A DNA stretch of 5,286 nucleotides from Ilumatobacteraceae bacterium (GTDB taxonomy: Bacteria > Actinomycetota > Acidimicrobiia > Acidimicrobiales > Ilumatobacteraceae). This document shows positions 1 through 5,286 of this stretch, piece after piece. The stretch spans positions 1-5,286 of the forward strand of contig SKFX01000167.1 in NCBI GenBank assembly GCA_007117775.1, in the 5' to 3' direction. Made by a program: the position numbers and the translations under genes. Each line of letters begins with the position of its first letter. Position 1 is the stretch's first letter. The notes beneath the pieces are model-generated. The model ran no database searches. It worked only from the letters and a program-made list of their open reading frames with translations, and was not told the DNA's origin.

Positions 1-1068
1 CGGGTGTTCTGCGATATCCACCGACTCGACGGCACCGCCTTCGAGGGCGATCCCCGCCAGGTCCTGCGCCGCCATATGCGCGCCGCCCACGAGCGCGGTC
101 TCGCGTTCTACATCGCTCCCGATATCGAATTCTTCTATTTCGAGCCACCGGTGGCCGGCCAGGCGCCGGTGCCCCTCGACTCGGGCGGGTTCTTCGATCT
201 GACGACACGCGATGCCTCGGGCAGTCTGCGCAAGCAGACCATCCGCCAACTCGAGCAGATGGGCATCCCCGTCGAGTACAGCTTCCACGAGGACTCACCG
301 TCCCAGCAGGAGATCGACCTGCGCCACACCGATGCGCTCACCATGGCCGATTCGGTGATGACCTTTCGCCATGTGGTCCGCGAGGTCGCAGCCGCCCAAG
401 GGGTGCATGCGACCTTCATGCCCAAACCCCTCGAAGGGGTCCAGGGCTCGGGGATGCACATCCATCTCTCGCTGTTCCGCGGTGACGAGAACGCCTTCTA
501 CGACGCCGATGACGCCTACAACCTGTCACCGCTCGCCAAACAGTTCATGGCTGGCCTATTGCGCCATGCCGCTGAGATCACCGCCATCACCAACCAGACC
601 GTCAACAGCTACAAGCGCCTGGTGCCCGGATTCGAGGCCCCCATCCATATCAGCTGGGCGCGCAACAACCGCAGCGGTCTCATCAGGGTCCCGGTCCCCA
701 AGAAGGGCAATCCACTGGCGACACGCCTCGAGTTCCGCTCCCCCGATGCGGCCTGCAATCCGTATCTGGCCTTCGCCCTGATCCTCGCTGCCGGGATGAA
801 AGGCATCGATGAGGGCTATGAGCTGCCCCCCGAGGCCGATGCCAACCTGTTCGATCTCGGTGATGCCGAACTCGAACGGGCCGGGATCACCCAACTGCCC
901 CAATCGCTCGCCGATGCACTGCGCACCATGGAGACATCGGAGTTGGTGCATGAAGTCCTCGGCGACCACATCTTCGAGTGGTTCCTGCGCAATAAGCGCG
1001 ATGAATGGCGCGGCTACAAGACCCATGTCAGCCGATTCGAATTGGACCGGTACCTGGGGTCGCTGTGA
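1..1068 (+). CDS. glnA: Glutamine synthetase, class I-alpha (GlnA2-like), 5' end outside window
   Basis: Catalyses ATP-dependent amidation of glutamate to glutamine in the cytoplasm. The 355 visible residues are the catalytic domain; roughly the first 90-100 residues (N-terminal beta-grasp part) lie upstream, so the GTG at position 4 is internal. Numbering from that GTG codon, visible family motifs are DIEFF (40-44, metal ligands; the first is Asp instead of the usual Glu), HED...QQEID (95-105, metal ligands), GSGMHIH (148-154), NSYKRLVPGFEAP (201-213, glutamate/ATP site) and RLEFRSPD (241-248). The segment NLFDL (281-285) has Phe where adenylylated enzymes carry Tyr (Y397 in enterobacterial GS), and Gln147 replaces the usual Asn before GSGMH. 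Both changes, and the C-terminal FLRNKRDEW...ELDRYL, fit the non-adenylylated GlnA2 (I-alpha) group. The stop codon overlaps the next gene's ATG, so the two are probably translated together. Family assignment is very secure; the paralogue number is inferred from remembered sequences. Confidence 0.95.
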   Translation, partial: RVFCDIHRLDGTAFEGDPRQVLRRHMRAAHERGLAFYIAPDIEFFYFEPPVAGQAPVPLDSGGFFDLTTRDASGSLRKQTIRQLEQMGIPVEYSFHEDSPSQQEIDLRHTDALTMADSVMTFRHVVREVAAAQGVHATFMPKPLEGVQGSGMHIHLSLFRGDENAFYDADDAYNLSPLAKQFMAGLLRHAAEITAITNQTVNSYKRLVPGFEAPIHISWARNNRSGLIRVPVPKKGNPLATRLEFRSPDAACNPYLAFALILAAGMKGIDEGYELPPEADANLFDLGDAELERAGITQLPQSLADALRTMETSELVHEVLGDHIFEWFLRNKRDEWRGYKTHVSRFELDRYLGSL

Positions 1069-1769
1069 TGAGTGCCGCCGACACCACCGGGCCCGCGGGC
1101 TGTCTCGTGGTGTTCGGCGACCCGATGACCCCGGAGTTGGCCCGGGCCCTCGACCTGGCCGGCACCAAGTGGATCGAGGTCGACACCGCCGAAGATGCGG
1201 TGGCGCGCGAACCCGCCGAGGGATGGTTGGGTGCAGTCATCGACTGCAGCGGTGAGACCGATGCCGGCTGGACACTGGCGCGCGCCGTGCGCGCCCGCGA
1301 GGTGGAATCGATGCTGGTGTTGGTCCGCGGCAGCCAACTGCCCGATCTGTCCCTGCGCGATGAACTCTTCGACGATTTCTGTCTGAGCCCGTTCCATCCG
1401 GCCGAGTTCGAGGCCCGACTGCGCCATCTGCTGGTGCGCCGGGGTGCGGGCCTGCGCCCTGAGGTGGTCAGCTACGCCGAGTTGGAACTGAACCTGGAGA
1501 CCTATCAGGCCTCCATCGGCCATCGTCCACTGGATCTGACGTTCATGGAGTACGAACTGTTGAAGTTCCTGGCTCAGAACCCGGGGAAGGTCTTCACCCG
1601 CGAGATCCTGTTGTCGCGGGTATGGGGCTATGAGTACTACGGCGGGGCGCGCACCGTCGACGTCCACGTGCGACGACTGCGCGCCAAGCTCGGCGAGGAA
1701 CACGCCGGTTTGATCCAGACGGTGCGGTCGGTCGGCTATCGCTTCGGCCAGTCGCGCTGGGGCTCATGA
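1068..1769 (+). CDS. glnR: GlnR-like orphan OmpR-family response regulator
   Basis: A 233-residue DNA-binding regulator, probably controlling nitrogen-assimilation genes. ATG 1068 was chosen because it overlaps the upstream TGA (TGATG) and gives a normal OmpR-family length; an earlier in-frame ATG at 1005 would lie deep inside the synthetase gene. Residues 12-123 form a degenerate receiver: the acidic pair is Phe16-Gly17 (LVVFGDP), the switch Thr/Ser is Val, and the usual Lys of the KPF motif is Ser107 (LSPF); only Asp59 (VIDCSG) remains. Residues 136-227 are a canonical winged helix, with LDLTFMEYELLKFLAQ, VFTREILLSRVWGY, the recognition segment RTVDVHVRRLRAKLG and terminal VGYRF. The wing and recognition helix closely match remembered actinobacterial GlnR (WGY-Y-GG-RTVDVHVRRLRAKLG). 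Actinobacterial GlnR is known to act without phosphotransfer, which fits this receiver. MtrA/RegX3-type regulators are the alternative, but they keep the acidic pocket. The symbol is given from similarity and context. Confidence 0.85.
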   Translation: MSAADTTGPAGCLVVFGDPMTPELARALDLAGTKWIEVDTAEDAVAREPAEGWLGAVIDCSGETDAGWTLARAVRAREVESMLVLVRGSQLPDLSLRDELFDDFCLSPFHPAEFEARLRHLLVRRGAGLRPEVVSYAELELNLETYQASIGHRPLDLTFMEYELLKFLAQNPGKVFTREILLSRVWGYEYYGGARTVDVHVRRLRAKLGEEHAGLIQTVRSVGYRFGQSRWGS

Positions 1770-1776
1770 ACTCCGA

Positions 1777-1789
1777 GCGATCGCATCGC
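1777..1789. terminator. Short hairpin in convergent gap, possible weak bidirectional terminator
   Basis: The 26-bp gap between the convergent regulator and decarboxylase stop codons contains GCGAT-CGC-ATCGC, a 5-bp perfect stem with a 3-base loop. AACT (1769-1772) and AGTT (1790-1793) could pair outside it across a 4-base bulge. There is no T-tract on either strand, so a terminator role rests on position only, and the stem is short enough to be chance in GC-rich DNA. Confidence 0.25.
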
Positions 1790-1795
1790 AGTTGA

Positions 1796-3187
1796 TCAGT
1801 GCCCGCCCGCGTCATCCATCGAGTCGATGATGACGGCGATGTCCTCGGGTGTGGTGAGCGGATTCACGATGCACAGGCGTGCCACGGTCTGTGCCGCCCA
1901 GGTGGTCGGCACCACGAACGCGGTCTGGGCCCGCAACAGCGAATCGCTCCAGGACTGATACCGCTCGGTGTCCCAGCCGATCCGGCGCAACAGCACCACC
2001 GACAGCTCGGGTTCCATCACCAGTTCCAGATGCGGTGCCGCCTCGATGAGGCGTGCCGCGGCACGGGCGGTGTCCAAGGTGGTCTCGACCGCATCACGGT
2101 ACGCATCGGTGCCATGGGTGGCGAGGCTGAACCAGAACGGCAGGCCGCGGGCGCGTCGTGACAGATGATGGGCATAATCGCTCGCATTCCACAACTCGAG
2201 GCCCGGATCATCACTGTGCAGCACATCGAGGTACTCGGCATGCTGGGTATGCGCAGCGCGCGCCATGAACGGATCGCGGTAGATCAGCCCACATGAGTCA
2301 TAGGGGGCGAACAACCATTTATGCGGATCGATGATGAGGCTGTCACAGCGTTCGATCCCCGCATAGGCATCGCGCACACTGGGTGCCGCGAGGCCGGCCC
2401 CGCCATAGGCACCATCGACGTGCATCCACACCCCGAACCGCTCAGCGGCATCGGCGACTGCACCGAGATCATCGATCACGCCGGCATTGGTGGTACCGCA
2501 GGTGGCGACGATCGCGAAGAGGCGTTGACGATCGATCTCACTGAGGCCCTCGAGCGTCTCATCGAGCGCGGCGCGCCGGATCCGGCCACGGTCATCGGCG
2601 GGCACCATCACCACATCGGCATCCATCGCGCGCGCCGCCTGAGCCACCGAGGAATGCGCGCCCGCCGAGGCCACCATCAGGCCGCGGGTCTGGTCCATGG
2701 CACCATCGGCGCGATGGCGCCATGCCCATCGAGCGGCGATCAGCGCGCTGAGATTGCCAGCGGTGCCACCGCTGACGAAGACCCCACCGGCGCTCGCAGG
2801 CAGTCCGGCGAGATCGGCCAACCACCGCAGGGCCTGGTTCTCGGCATAGACCGCCCCGGCACTCTCCAGCCACGAGCCGGCATAGATATTGGATGCACCG
2901 ACGACGAGATCGAACAGGATCGATGATTCGGTCGGCGCCCCCGGTACGAACGACAGGTGACGCGGATGATCGACCGAGATACACGCCGGAGCGAGATGCT
3001 CGGCGAAGATCGCCAGTGCGGCCTCACCACCGAGACCTGATGCGGTGATCGTGGCGCCGACCCGCTCAGCCAGTTCGACGGGTGTGAGGGGCTGGTCGAG
3101 CGGTGGCGGCTCCATGGCGATGCGCTCGAGGGCGTAGTCCACGACCGCTTCGGTAAGTCGGACGGACTCGGCATCGCGACGATGCAT
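1796..3187 (-). CDS. Group II PLP-dependent amino-acid decarboxylase
   Basis: A cytosolic pyridoxal-phosphate enzyme expected to decarboxylate an L-amino acid to its amine, 463 residues, a usual length for the AADC/tyrosine/glutamate decarboxylase family. In order it shows the N-terminal helix LTEAVVDYALERI (11-23), the phosphate-binding FVSGGTAGNL (137-146), AHSS with ring-stacking His178, ATCGTTNAGVIDD (228-240), HVDGAYGGAG with PLP-nitrogen-binding Asp258, and IIDPHKW with Schiff-base Lys290. Tyr338 (SDYAHH) aligns with the flexible-loop Tyr needed for decarboxylation rather than aldehyde synthesis in AADC-type enzymes. All catalytic positions look intact. The ATG at 3187 is 4 bp past the small upstream gene, so co-transcription and coupling are likely, though no strong ribosome-binding site is seen; a later Met at residue 25 would remove the conserved first helix. 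Substrate is undecided (aromatic, 2,4-diaminobutyrate or other); the family is secure. Confidence 0.92.
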   Translation of the reverse strand: MHRRDAESVRLTEAVVDYALERIAMEPPPLDQPLTPVELAERVGATITASGLGGEAALAIFAEHLAPACISVDHPRHLSFVPGAPTESSILFDLVVGASNIYAGSWLESAGAVYAENQALRWLADLAGLPASAGGVFVSGGTAGNLSALIAARWAWRHRADGAMDQTRGLMVASAGAHSSVAQAARAMDADVVMVPADDRGRIRRAALDETLEGLSEIDRQRLFAIVATCGTTNAGVIDDLGAVADAAERFGVWMHVDGAYGGAGLAAPSVRDAYAGIERCDSLIIDPHKWLFAPYDSCGLIYRDPFMARAAHTQHAEYLDVLHSDDPGLELWNASDYAHHLSRRARGLPFWFSLATHGTDAYRDAVETTLDTARAAARLIEAAPHLELVMEPELSVVLLRRIGWDTERYQSWSDSLLRAQTAFVVPTTWAAQTVARLCIVNPLTTPEDIAVIIDSMDDAGGH

Positions 3188-3191
3188 CTGC

Positions 3192-3347
3192 TCAGTCGTT
3201 CAGTTCGATGAGCTCAGAGCCCTCGTGGCGACGCTCGGCATCGCGGGTGAAGACCTGGCCGATCACACCCGACAGTACGGCACCGGCGACGAACACCCCG
3301 ACGGGGATCAGCAACATGAACACGATGATCGCAACCGCTCCGGCCAT
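3192..3347 (-). CDS. Small single-span membrane protein of unknown function
   Basis: A 51-residue open frame starting ATG at 3345-3347 and ending TGA at 3192-3194. Residues 1-29 are almost wholly hydrophobic (AVAIIVFMLLIPV, then GVFVAGAVLSGVIG), one likely transmembrane helix containing a proline. A short polar tail follows with the basic stretch RDAERRHE and the ending EGSELIELND. The basic residues after the helix favour a cytoplasmic C-terminus by the positive-inside rule. The start is fixed: an in-frame TAG lies 9 bp upstream and no other start lies between. The stop is 4 bp before the decarboxylase ATG, so the two probably form one transcript. The frame spans nearly the whole space between neighbours and has a coherent composition, which supports it being real. 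I do not recognise a characterised family; the EGSEL-acidic tail feels familiar from small actinobacterial proteins, but that is memory, not proof. It could anchor or regulate a neighbouring enzyme, or be unrelated. Confidence 0.72.
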   Translation of the reverse strand: MAGAVAIIVFMLLIPVGVFVAGAVLSGVIGQVFTRDAERRHEGSELIELND

Positions 3348-3353
3348 GCCACC

Positions 3354-3359
3354 ATGCTA
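3354..3359 (-). promoter_or_regulatory. Candidate -10 element for leaderless transcription of the small membrane protein gene
   Basis: On the minus strand TAGCAT matches TANNNT and ends 6 bases before the ATG at 3347. With a typical spacing the transcript would start at the A of the ATG, making a leaderless mRNA, a common arrangement in actinobacteria. The intervening bases (GGTGGC) hold no good Shine-Dalgarno sequence. No convincing TTGACA-like -35 is visible; the place where it would lie (about 3377-3382) falls inside the tandem repeat. Confidence 0.4.
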
Positions 3360-3375
3360 ACGCCCGGACACTGGG

Positions 3376-3404
3376 TCGATGAGATCCGGATCGATGAGAT
3401 CCGG
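3376..3404. repeat. Two-copy 15-bp tandem direct repeat in the intergenic spacer
   Basis: The unit TCGATGAGATCCGGA occurs at 3376-3390 and again at 3391-3404, the second copy lacking only the last base match. The junction creates the palindrome GATCCGGATC (3383-3392). It lies in the only sizeable non-coding stretch (3348-3436), between the RidA stop and the small membrane protein start, just upstream of the candidate -10. A repeat at a helical-turn-and-a-half spacing could be a regulator site, or a simple slippage duplication. The rest of the 89-bp spacer shows no other clear structure. Confidence 0.85.
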
Positions 3405-3436
3405 CCGAAAGGACGCGACCGGGTGGGTCTACGGGA

Positions 3437-3790
3437 TCAACTGTCGATGGGACAGTACGCCCAGGCCTCGATCTCGACATCCATCTTCGCCGGCAGTGCC
3501 GACACCTCAACCGTCGAGCGTGCCGGGCGATGGTCACCGAAAGCGGCCGAGTACGCCTCATTGAATTCGACATAGGTGCCGAGATCGGTGAGAAAGCAGG
3601 TGGTCTTCACGACATCGTCGAGCGTGGCACCGTGCTCGGCGAGTCGAGCCGCGAGATTGGCCATGGCCTGGCTGGTCTGGGCGGCCACACCGCCGGGCAC
3701 CAGCGCCCCGTCGAGGAGGCCACCCTGGCCCGAGACGATCACGAAATCACCGGCGCGCATGACCGGTGTATAGGGCCCGAGTGTGGTCAT
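3437..3790 (-). CDS. RidA/YjgF-family enamine/imine deaminase
   Basis: A 117-residue protein of the RidA (YjgF/YER057c/UK114) family, small cytosolic trimers that hydrolyse reactive enamine/imine intermediates made by PLP enzymes and related reactions. Visible family features are GPYTPVMRAGDFVIVSGQGG (5-24), the helix QTSQAMANLAARLAEHGATLDDVVKTTCFLTD (38-69), FNEAYSAAFG (76-85), and PARSTVEVSALP (89-100) followed by VEIEAW (105-110). Arg91 aligns with the substrate-carboxylate-binding Arg105 of E. coli RidA, so deaminase activity is plausible; the residue two positions on, Cys in E. coli, is Thr93 here. The start at 3790 is favoured over an in-frame ATG at 3823 because it overlaps the upstream stop as ATGA and gives the usual N-terminus. 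This ties it to the Fe-S/Mo fusion gene as one transcript. It could be a RutC-like or other subgroup member; the exact substrate is not readable. Confidence 0.93.
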   Translation of the reverse strand: MTTLGPYTPVMRAGDFVIVSGQGGLLDGALVPGGVAAQTSQAMANLAARLAEHGATLDDVVKTTCFLTDLGTYVEFNEAYSAAFGDHRPARSTVEVSALPAKMDVEIEAWAYCPIDS

Positions 3791-5286
3791 GGACTCGACA
3801 GTAGCGGCCAATGCGATGCCCACCCACCGGCGCGCCAGGCCGCGGCGGCGACCGCAGCGAACACCGCATCGGAGCCGTTGACCGCCACGCCAGGCGCCTG
3901 ACGGGTGCCGCCGGCCTCGATCTCGATCTTGATCTCGGGGGTGTCGACGGCGCGCAGGATCCCGAACGAGCGGACCGTCAGGTCCTGGGGGTCACCATCC
4001 TCATCGACGGCGATCGACTCCGAACGCACCCACCCGAGCGCCATATGCGCAGCACCGGTGCAATAGCTGCGCAGCACCGCCAACTCCGATATGTCATCGG
4101 GATCGACACCGCAGGACACGGTGACGACCACCGTGCCGTCATCGTCGAGGCGCGCCTGAGCCCAGCCACCATCGATGCCCACGACCTCATCGACAGGCCC
4201 GTCGCGCAGCGATGACATCACCACGGCCAACTCGGCCCAGACCGCCCCGCGCAGCGCCATCGACGTCGGTGGACCGGCGATATCGAATTCGACGACGCGC
4301 AGCCCCGGTGCCCACCGCGCCACCGCCTCGACCACACCCGGGGTCCGCACCACATACATCACGCCGGATCCATCAGCGTTCATCGCGATCGCCACCGGCG
4401 GGCGTTTGGGCCCGAAGCGGACGGTGTCCTCGCGCGACCATCGCAACCGCACCGTCCCACCGGTCAGATCGGCGAGACGGCGGGCCTCGGCCATGAGCGG
4501 GCTGTCGGCCTTGGCGCCGAAAGCCCCGCCATTGGCCAGCGGTGACGCTGCGATCCCCCCAGGCTCACACCATGAGGTGTCGGTCTCGAGTGCGGCCGGT
4601 TCCACCCAGGTGGTGCACAACACCCGGTCCCAATCCCCGGCCGGGACCTCGAGTGGCCAGGAGACCGCGGCAGTGGTCCGTCGGCCCTGCACCTTGCCGG
4701 CTGAGGCGCGCGCCGCCACCAGACCGGATCCGAGCGCCCAATCGGGGTCACCGTCGGTGGCGACATCGGGGTCGTCGACCCGAGCGAGACGGCGCAAGCC
4801 GACGAGGCCGTGGCGCGGTGCGGTGTCATCGGCAAACCCACCCGATCCGACAGCGACGCTCGGATCGACCAGCTGGGCGACACCGCCCTCGATCTCGGCG
4901 CGTCGGTGCGCCCGATCGGAGATCTCGATACCGCCGGCATCGGTGCTGGTCGACGACCCATGGGAACCGATCGCCTCGATGATCGGCTGCCAGCCGGTGC
5001 AGCGGCACAGATGGGCCAGCAATGCACGCCGCACCGCGACCGGCTCGGCACGCTCGGCCGCACTCATCGCCGCGGCGCGCATGATGATGCCCGGGGTGCA
5101 GAACCCGCATTGGCTGGCACCGCGTTCACAGAACGCCCGGGCCCACGCGTCGGCATCGTCGAGGCCCTCGAGCGTGGTGACCTCGCGATTGGCGACACGG
5201 CCAGCTGGAGTCACACATGAGACCCGCGGCGCACCGTCCACCCAGACGGTGCAGCATCCGCATTGGCCCTGGGGACTGCAGCCGTC
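3787..5286 (-). CDS. Compact [2Fe-2S]/molybdopterin hydroxylase-like fusion protein, 5' end outside window
   Basis: A protein related to xanthine dehydrogenase/CO dehydrogenase-type molybdenum hydroxylases; 499 residues are visible and the frame runs open off the right edge, so the GTG at 5241 is internal. Residues 1-24 end the ferredoxin-like domain (Cys3, Cys9, Cys12, Cys24, in GCSPQGQCGCCTV). The helical second [2Fe-2S] domain follows: CGFC (60-63) and CRC (94-96). After a linker, residues about 145-499 resemble a shortened Mo-binding subunit: SGGFADD (hammerhead-like), NGGAFGAK (252-259), REDTVRFGPKRPP (285-297), and YCTGAAHMALGW...DEDGDP...DTPEIKIEIE near the end. Usual Mo subunits are some 700-800 residues, and here about 360 remain. 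Where catalytic GVGEP is expected near the C-terminus, NGSD (470-473) stands, so the catalytic Glu seems absent. No FAD domain is visible. It overlaps ridA by ATGA. Family kinship is clear; activity, cofactor content and substrate are unknown. Confidence 0.82.
   Translation of the reverse strand, partial: DGCSPQGQCGCCTVWVDGAPRVSCVTPAGRVANREVTTLEGLDDADAWARAFCERGASQCGFCTPGIIMRAAAMSAAERAEPVAVRRALLAHLCRCTGWQPIIEAIGSHGSSTSTDAGGIEISDRAHRRAEIEGGVAQLVDPSVAVGSGGFADDTAPRHGLVGLRRLARVDDPDVATDGDPDWALGSGLVAARASAGKVQGRRTTAAVSWPLEVPAGDWDRVLCTTWVEPAALETDTSWCEPGGIAASPLANGGAFGAKADSPLMAEARRLADLTGGTVRLRWSREDTVRFGPKRPPVAIAMNADGSGVMYVVRTPGVVEAVARWAPGLRVVEFDIAGPPTSMALRGAVWAELAVVMSSLRDGPVDEVVGIDGGWAQARLDDDGTVVVTVSCGVDPDDISELAVLRSYCTGAAHMALGWVRSESIAVDEDGDPQDLTVRSFGILRAVDTPEIKIEIEAGGTRQAPGVAVNGSDAVFAAVAAAAWRAGGWASHWPLLSSP

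Noticed and set aside
556..1026. Long open frame on the minus strand inside the glutamine synthetase gene
   Set aside because: It has no recognisable motif and mirrors a well-conserved enzyme gene; long antisense frames are expected in GC-rich DNA.
1005..1067. Earlier in-frame ATG for the response regulator
   Set aside because: It would add 21 residues unlike any receiver domain and overlap the synthetase by over 60 bp; the TGATG start is better.
1014..1703. 229-residue minus-strand frame opposite the response regulator
   Set aside because: It lies antisense to a canonical OmpR-family gene and its translation is low-complexity in Gln, Ala and Gly with no family features.
1777..1784. GCGATCGC octamer as a cyanobacterial HIP1 signal
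   Set aside because: It is a single occurrence in a window whose genes point to actinobacteria; chance in GC-rich DNA explains it.
2321..2926. 201-residue plus-strand frame opposite the decarboxylase
   Set aside because: It is the antisense shadow of conserved PLP-enzyme motifs; its His/Gly/Ile-rich translation resembles no protein family.
3376..3404. CRISPR-like or integron-like repeat
   Set aside because: Only two copies, directly adjacent with no spacer, and no associated genes.
3348..3436. GlnR box (GTnAC-n6-GAAAC type) in the intergenic spacer
   Set aside because: I looked for the half-sites on both strands and saw no acceptable match, so direct control of this spacer by a classical GlnR site is not supported.
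3791..3823. Upstream ATG giving RidA 11 extra residues
   Set aside because: The extra residues are outside the family's usual N-terminus, and the ATGA overlap at 3787-3790 marks the later start.
4464..5063. 199-residue minus-strand frame overlapping the Fe-S/Mo fusion
   Set aside because: It is an Arg/Pro/Ser-rich alternate frame, while the other frame holds both Fe-S cluster motifs and continues into the Mo-like region.

Overview
The window is GC-rich and almost entirely coding. It most resembles a chromosomal segment of a high-GC actinobacterium. The best lineage evidence is a GlnR-type orphan regulator directly behind a GlnA2-type (class I-alpha) glutamine synthetase, a nitrogen-control pairing typical of Actinomycetota. 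A placement near Acidimicrobiia is only an impression from sequence style. I see no RNA genes, insertion sequences, CRISPR arrays or prophage genes.

Layout. Positions 1-1769 (plus strand) hold a two-gene unit: the 3' part of a glutamine synthetase gene, cut by the window edge, and a complete winged-helix response regulator whose ATG overlaps the synthetase stop codon (TGATG). A 26-bp convergent gap with a short hairpin follows. Positions 1796-5286 (minus strand) hold four genes, in transcription order: a partial [2Fe-2S]/molybdopterin hydroxylase-like fusion (3787-5286, cut by the right edge), a RidA-family protein joined to it by an ATGA overlap (3437-3790), an 89-bp spacer with a tandem repeat and a possible leaderless promoter, a 51-residue single-span membrane protein (3192-3347), and a group II PLP-dependent decarboxylase 4 bp further on (1796-3187).

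How the genes may work together. The plus-strand pair looks like nitrogen assimilation plus its regulator: a synthetase with Phe at the usual adenylylation Tyr, and a regulator whose receiver domain has lost most phosphorylation residues. The minus-strand cluster joins a compact molybdenum-hydroxylase-like protein, an enamine/imine deaminase and an amino-acid decarboxylase. This suggests amine or nitrogenous-compound metabolism, but the substrate cannot be read from the sequence. The least familiar items are the shortened Fe-S/Mo fusion, which lacks the usual catalytic Glu, and the small membrane protein with its repeat-containing upstream region.
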